The notes under the pieces are model-generated. The model worked only from the letters and a program-made list of their open reading frames with translations. It was not told the origin of the DNA and did no database searches. Below, one piece after another: positions 61,216-62,750 of a stretch of DNA of 62,750 nucleotides. The translations under genes and the position numbers were made by a program. Each line of letters begins with the position of its first letter. Within the stretch, counting starts at the first letter, position 1. The DNA is from Candidatus Undinarchaeales archaeon. Its GTDB lineage: Archaea; SpSt-1190; JASMDC01. The DNA is taken from the NCBI GenBank assembly GCA_030753015.1, contig JASMDC010000019.1, positions 1 to 62,750 of the forward strand. The letters run 5' to 3'.

Positions 61216-62621
61216 TGCTCATGGACCTTCTGAACAATGACCTATCTGTGCTCAACATCGGCCTCAAGGGGTTCGCTTCGGACCTGAACGCTCAAGGGAC
61301 CGCGGTCTCCCACGTGGACTGGCGCCCCCCTGCCGGGGGCGATCCTGCCCTCATGGACGCGCTCGATGCGCTCAGGGGCGAACGGCTCGATAAAGCGAAC
61401 CGCACGGCCGTGGAACACCTCATGGCGGCACGACCCACGCTCGTCGGGGTTGGGATCGCTCGCGACATCATCCCCGGGATGACGGACACAAGCATCCTTC
61501 ACGCGGGACCCCCGATCACCTGGGATCGCATGTGCGGCCCGACCCGCGGCGCCATAATGGGAGCGCTCGTGTACGAGGGGCTTGCCCAGGACTATGATGA
61601 GGCTGCAAGTATCGGTGCTTCGGAGGAGATCACCTTCGATCCCTGTCACCATCACAGTACTGTCGGACCCATGACCGGTGTAGTGTCGCCCTCCATGCCC
61701 GTGTGGATCGTGGAGAACCATGCCGAGGGCACGGGGAACCGGGCGTTCTGTACCCTCAACGAAGGTCTGGGAAAAGTGCTCCGGTTCGGCGCCTACGGCG
61801 ATGATATCATCGCTCACCTCAAGTGGATGGAAGAGGTGCTGGGCCCCGGACTGACGGCTACCATGGAGCTGGCGGGACCCCTCGACCTGGGCACCATCAT
61901 CTCCCAGGCGCTCCAGATGGGCGACGAGTGCCACAATCGCAACAAGGCCGCGACATCTCTGCTGGTCCGCGCGCTCGCACCGTCCCTTGCGGAGACGGAC
62001 CTGCCCAAGTCCGACATTGTGCGCATCTTGCGGTTCATCGACTCGAACGACCATTTCTTCCTCAATATCTCCATGCCGGCGTGCAAGTGCGCCACGGACG
62101 CGGCCCATGGTATCAAGAGATCGTCCATGGTAACGTCTATGTCGAGGAACGGTACGGACTTCGGCGTGCGTGTGTCCGGATGCGATGACGCCTGGTTCGT
62201 GGCCCCTGCCCCCGAGGTCAAGGGACTGTACTTCCCCGGCTACTCGGCCAAGGACGCCAACCCGGACCTGGGTGACTCCACCATCACGGAGAGCGCCGGT
62301 ATCGGAGGATTCGCCATGGCCGCTGCCCCCGCCATCGTCCAGTTCGTGGGCGGGGTCGCCGAGGACTCGTTGAGGTACACCCGGGAGATGCTCACCATCA
62401 CCCTGGCCCAGAACCCTGACCACGCCATCCCGTCGCTGGATTTCGCCGGGAGCCCCACGGGCATCGACGTGTGCAAGGTCGTGGAGTCGGGTGTGGCGCC
62501 CTTTATCAATACGGGCATCGCCCACAAGGAGCCGGGTATCGGCCAGGTGGGTGCTGGCATCGTCCGGGCCCCCATGGAGTGCTTCCATCAGGCCCTCAGA
62601 CATCTCGCAGGACGCGCGTAG
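61215..62621 (+). CDS. allG: AllG/YlbE (DUF1116) subunit
   Basis: The ATG overlaps the FdrA stop. The 468-aa protein matches DUF1116: LLNNDLSVLNIGLKGFASDL, WRPPAGGDP, LHAGPPITWDRMCGPTRGAIMGALVYEG, and FDPCHHHSTVGPMTGVVSPSMPVWIVEN. It completes the three-gene set of oxamate-carbamoyltransferase type. A carbamate kinase often follows in bacteria, but the next gene here is a membrane protein, so it may lie elsewhere. Confidence 0.87.
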   Translation: MLMDLLNNDLSVLNIGLKGFASDLNAQGTAVSHVDWRPPAGGDPALMDALDALRGERLDKANRTAVEHLMAARPTLVGVGIARDIIPGMTDTSILHAGPPITWDRMCGPTRGAIMGALVYEGLAQDYDEAASIGASEEITFDPCHHHSTVGPMTGVVSPSMPVWIVENHAEGTGNRAFCTLNEGLGKVLRFGAYGDDIIAHLKWMEEVLGPGLTATMELAGPLDLGTIISQALQMGDECHNRNKAATSLLVRALAPSLAETDLPKSDIVRILRFIDSNDHFFLNISMPACKCATDAAHGIKRSSMVTSMSRNGTDFGVRVSGCDDAWFVAPAPEVKGLYFPGYSAKDANPDLGDSTITESAGIGGFAMAAAPAIVQFVGGVAEDSLRYTREMLTITLAQNPDHAIPSLDFAGSPTGIDVCKVVESGVAPFINTGIAHKEPGIGQVGAGIVRAPMECFHQALRHLAGRA

Positions 62622-62624
62622 GCC

Positions 62625-62750
62625 ATGGGCACGCTCCGGGACCTGCGCGCGCTGGTGGCACTCGAGCATCTGCACAACCGCGGCGAGCGTTCGTTGGCGT
62701 CCTTGTTTGCCGTCCTCCTGGTGCTTGCTGCGCTCGCTGCTCTCCCGATG
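62625..62750 (+). CDS. partial gene, N-terminus of a membrane protein
   Basis: The frame opens with ATG three bases after the DUF1116 stop and runs off the window. The 42 visible residues (TLRDLRALVALEHLHNRGERSL, then SLFAVLLVLAALAALPM) are a charged amphipathic start followed by a membrane helix, as in ABC/FtsX-type permeases. The family cannot be fixed from this much. It is probably cotranscribed with the AllFGH-type genes. Confidence 0.55.
   Translation, partial: MGTLRDLRALVALEHLHNRGERSLASLFAVLLVLAALAALPM

Overview
The window looks archaeal. The alanyl-tRNA synthetase is of the archaeal type, and many genes begin 25-30 bases after a TATA-like box, as in leaderless transcripts. There are many class III (archaeal pilin) signal peptides, a tetraether-synthase-like radical SAM protein, a 3-hexulose-6-phosphate synthase and a prenyl diphosphate synthase. 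Base composition is G+C rich. Cysteine-rich surface proteins with 'CGD..C..GE...CC.DCGC' modules, and a membrane protein with a helical N-terminal motif followed by paired-Cys repeats, are the kind of protein I associate with DPANN archaea. I cannot place the organism more exactly from this sequence.

Layout. 1-9.8 kb: a large pilin-like protein with a jelly-roll-like segment, a B12-type radical SAM protein, two membrane-anchored Cys-rich proteins (one of 1201 aa with four 75-residue repeats) and a long prepilin peptidase. 9.8-13.4 kb: two radical SAM genes (the first Tes-like) divergent from a class I aminotransferase. 13.4-15.1 kb: a mobile-element patch with an IS110-family element and a fragment of an IS605-type tnpB. 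15.1-21.3 kb: prenyl synthase, two HAD phosphatases, tyrA with a coupled small gene, a Cys-repeat membrane protein and a fused double M42-like peptidase. 21.4-25.6 kb: a possible small gene and a 1301-aa protein built almost wholly of a 13-residue helical repeat. 25.6-35.8 kb: housekeeping and transport genes (DMT exporter, subtilase, CYTH, CDF, CaCA exchanger, PfkB kinase, hexulose-phosphate synthase, SPFH, FKBP lipoprotein, half-size TauE, ICMT-like). 36-42 kb: alaS, an ABC exporter pair, and a divergent pair on one palindromic TATA box. 42-57.5 kb: a 13.7-kb minus-strand operon of seven pilin-like proteins (several very large and rich in disulfide motifs), one secreted 1120-aa Cys-rich protein and a prepilin peptidase as last gene. 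57.7-62.75 kb: CBS and SPOUT-like genes, then allH-fdrA-allG, the three subunits of an oxamate-carbamoyltransferase-type complex.

Two themes stand out. First, the cell seems to invest heavily in disulfide-rich surface structures: the pilin operon has the composition of a bacterial minor-pilin/PilY1 cluster, but with unrelated, cysteine-repeat proteins. Second, three related element ends (near 0.1, 15.0 and 36.1 kb) each lie just upstream of a TATA-like box that sits 28-33 bases before a start codon, as if an IS605-type element uses the TATA box as its target and leaves it intact. No tRNA, rRNA or CRISPR array was recognised.
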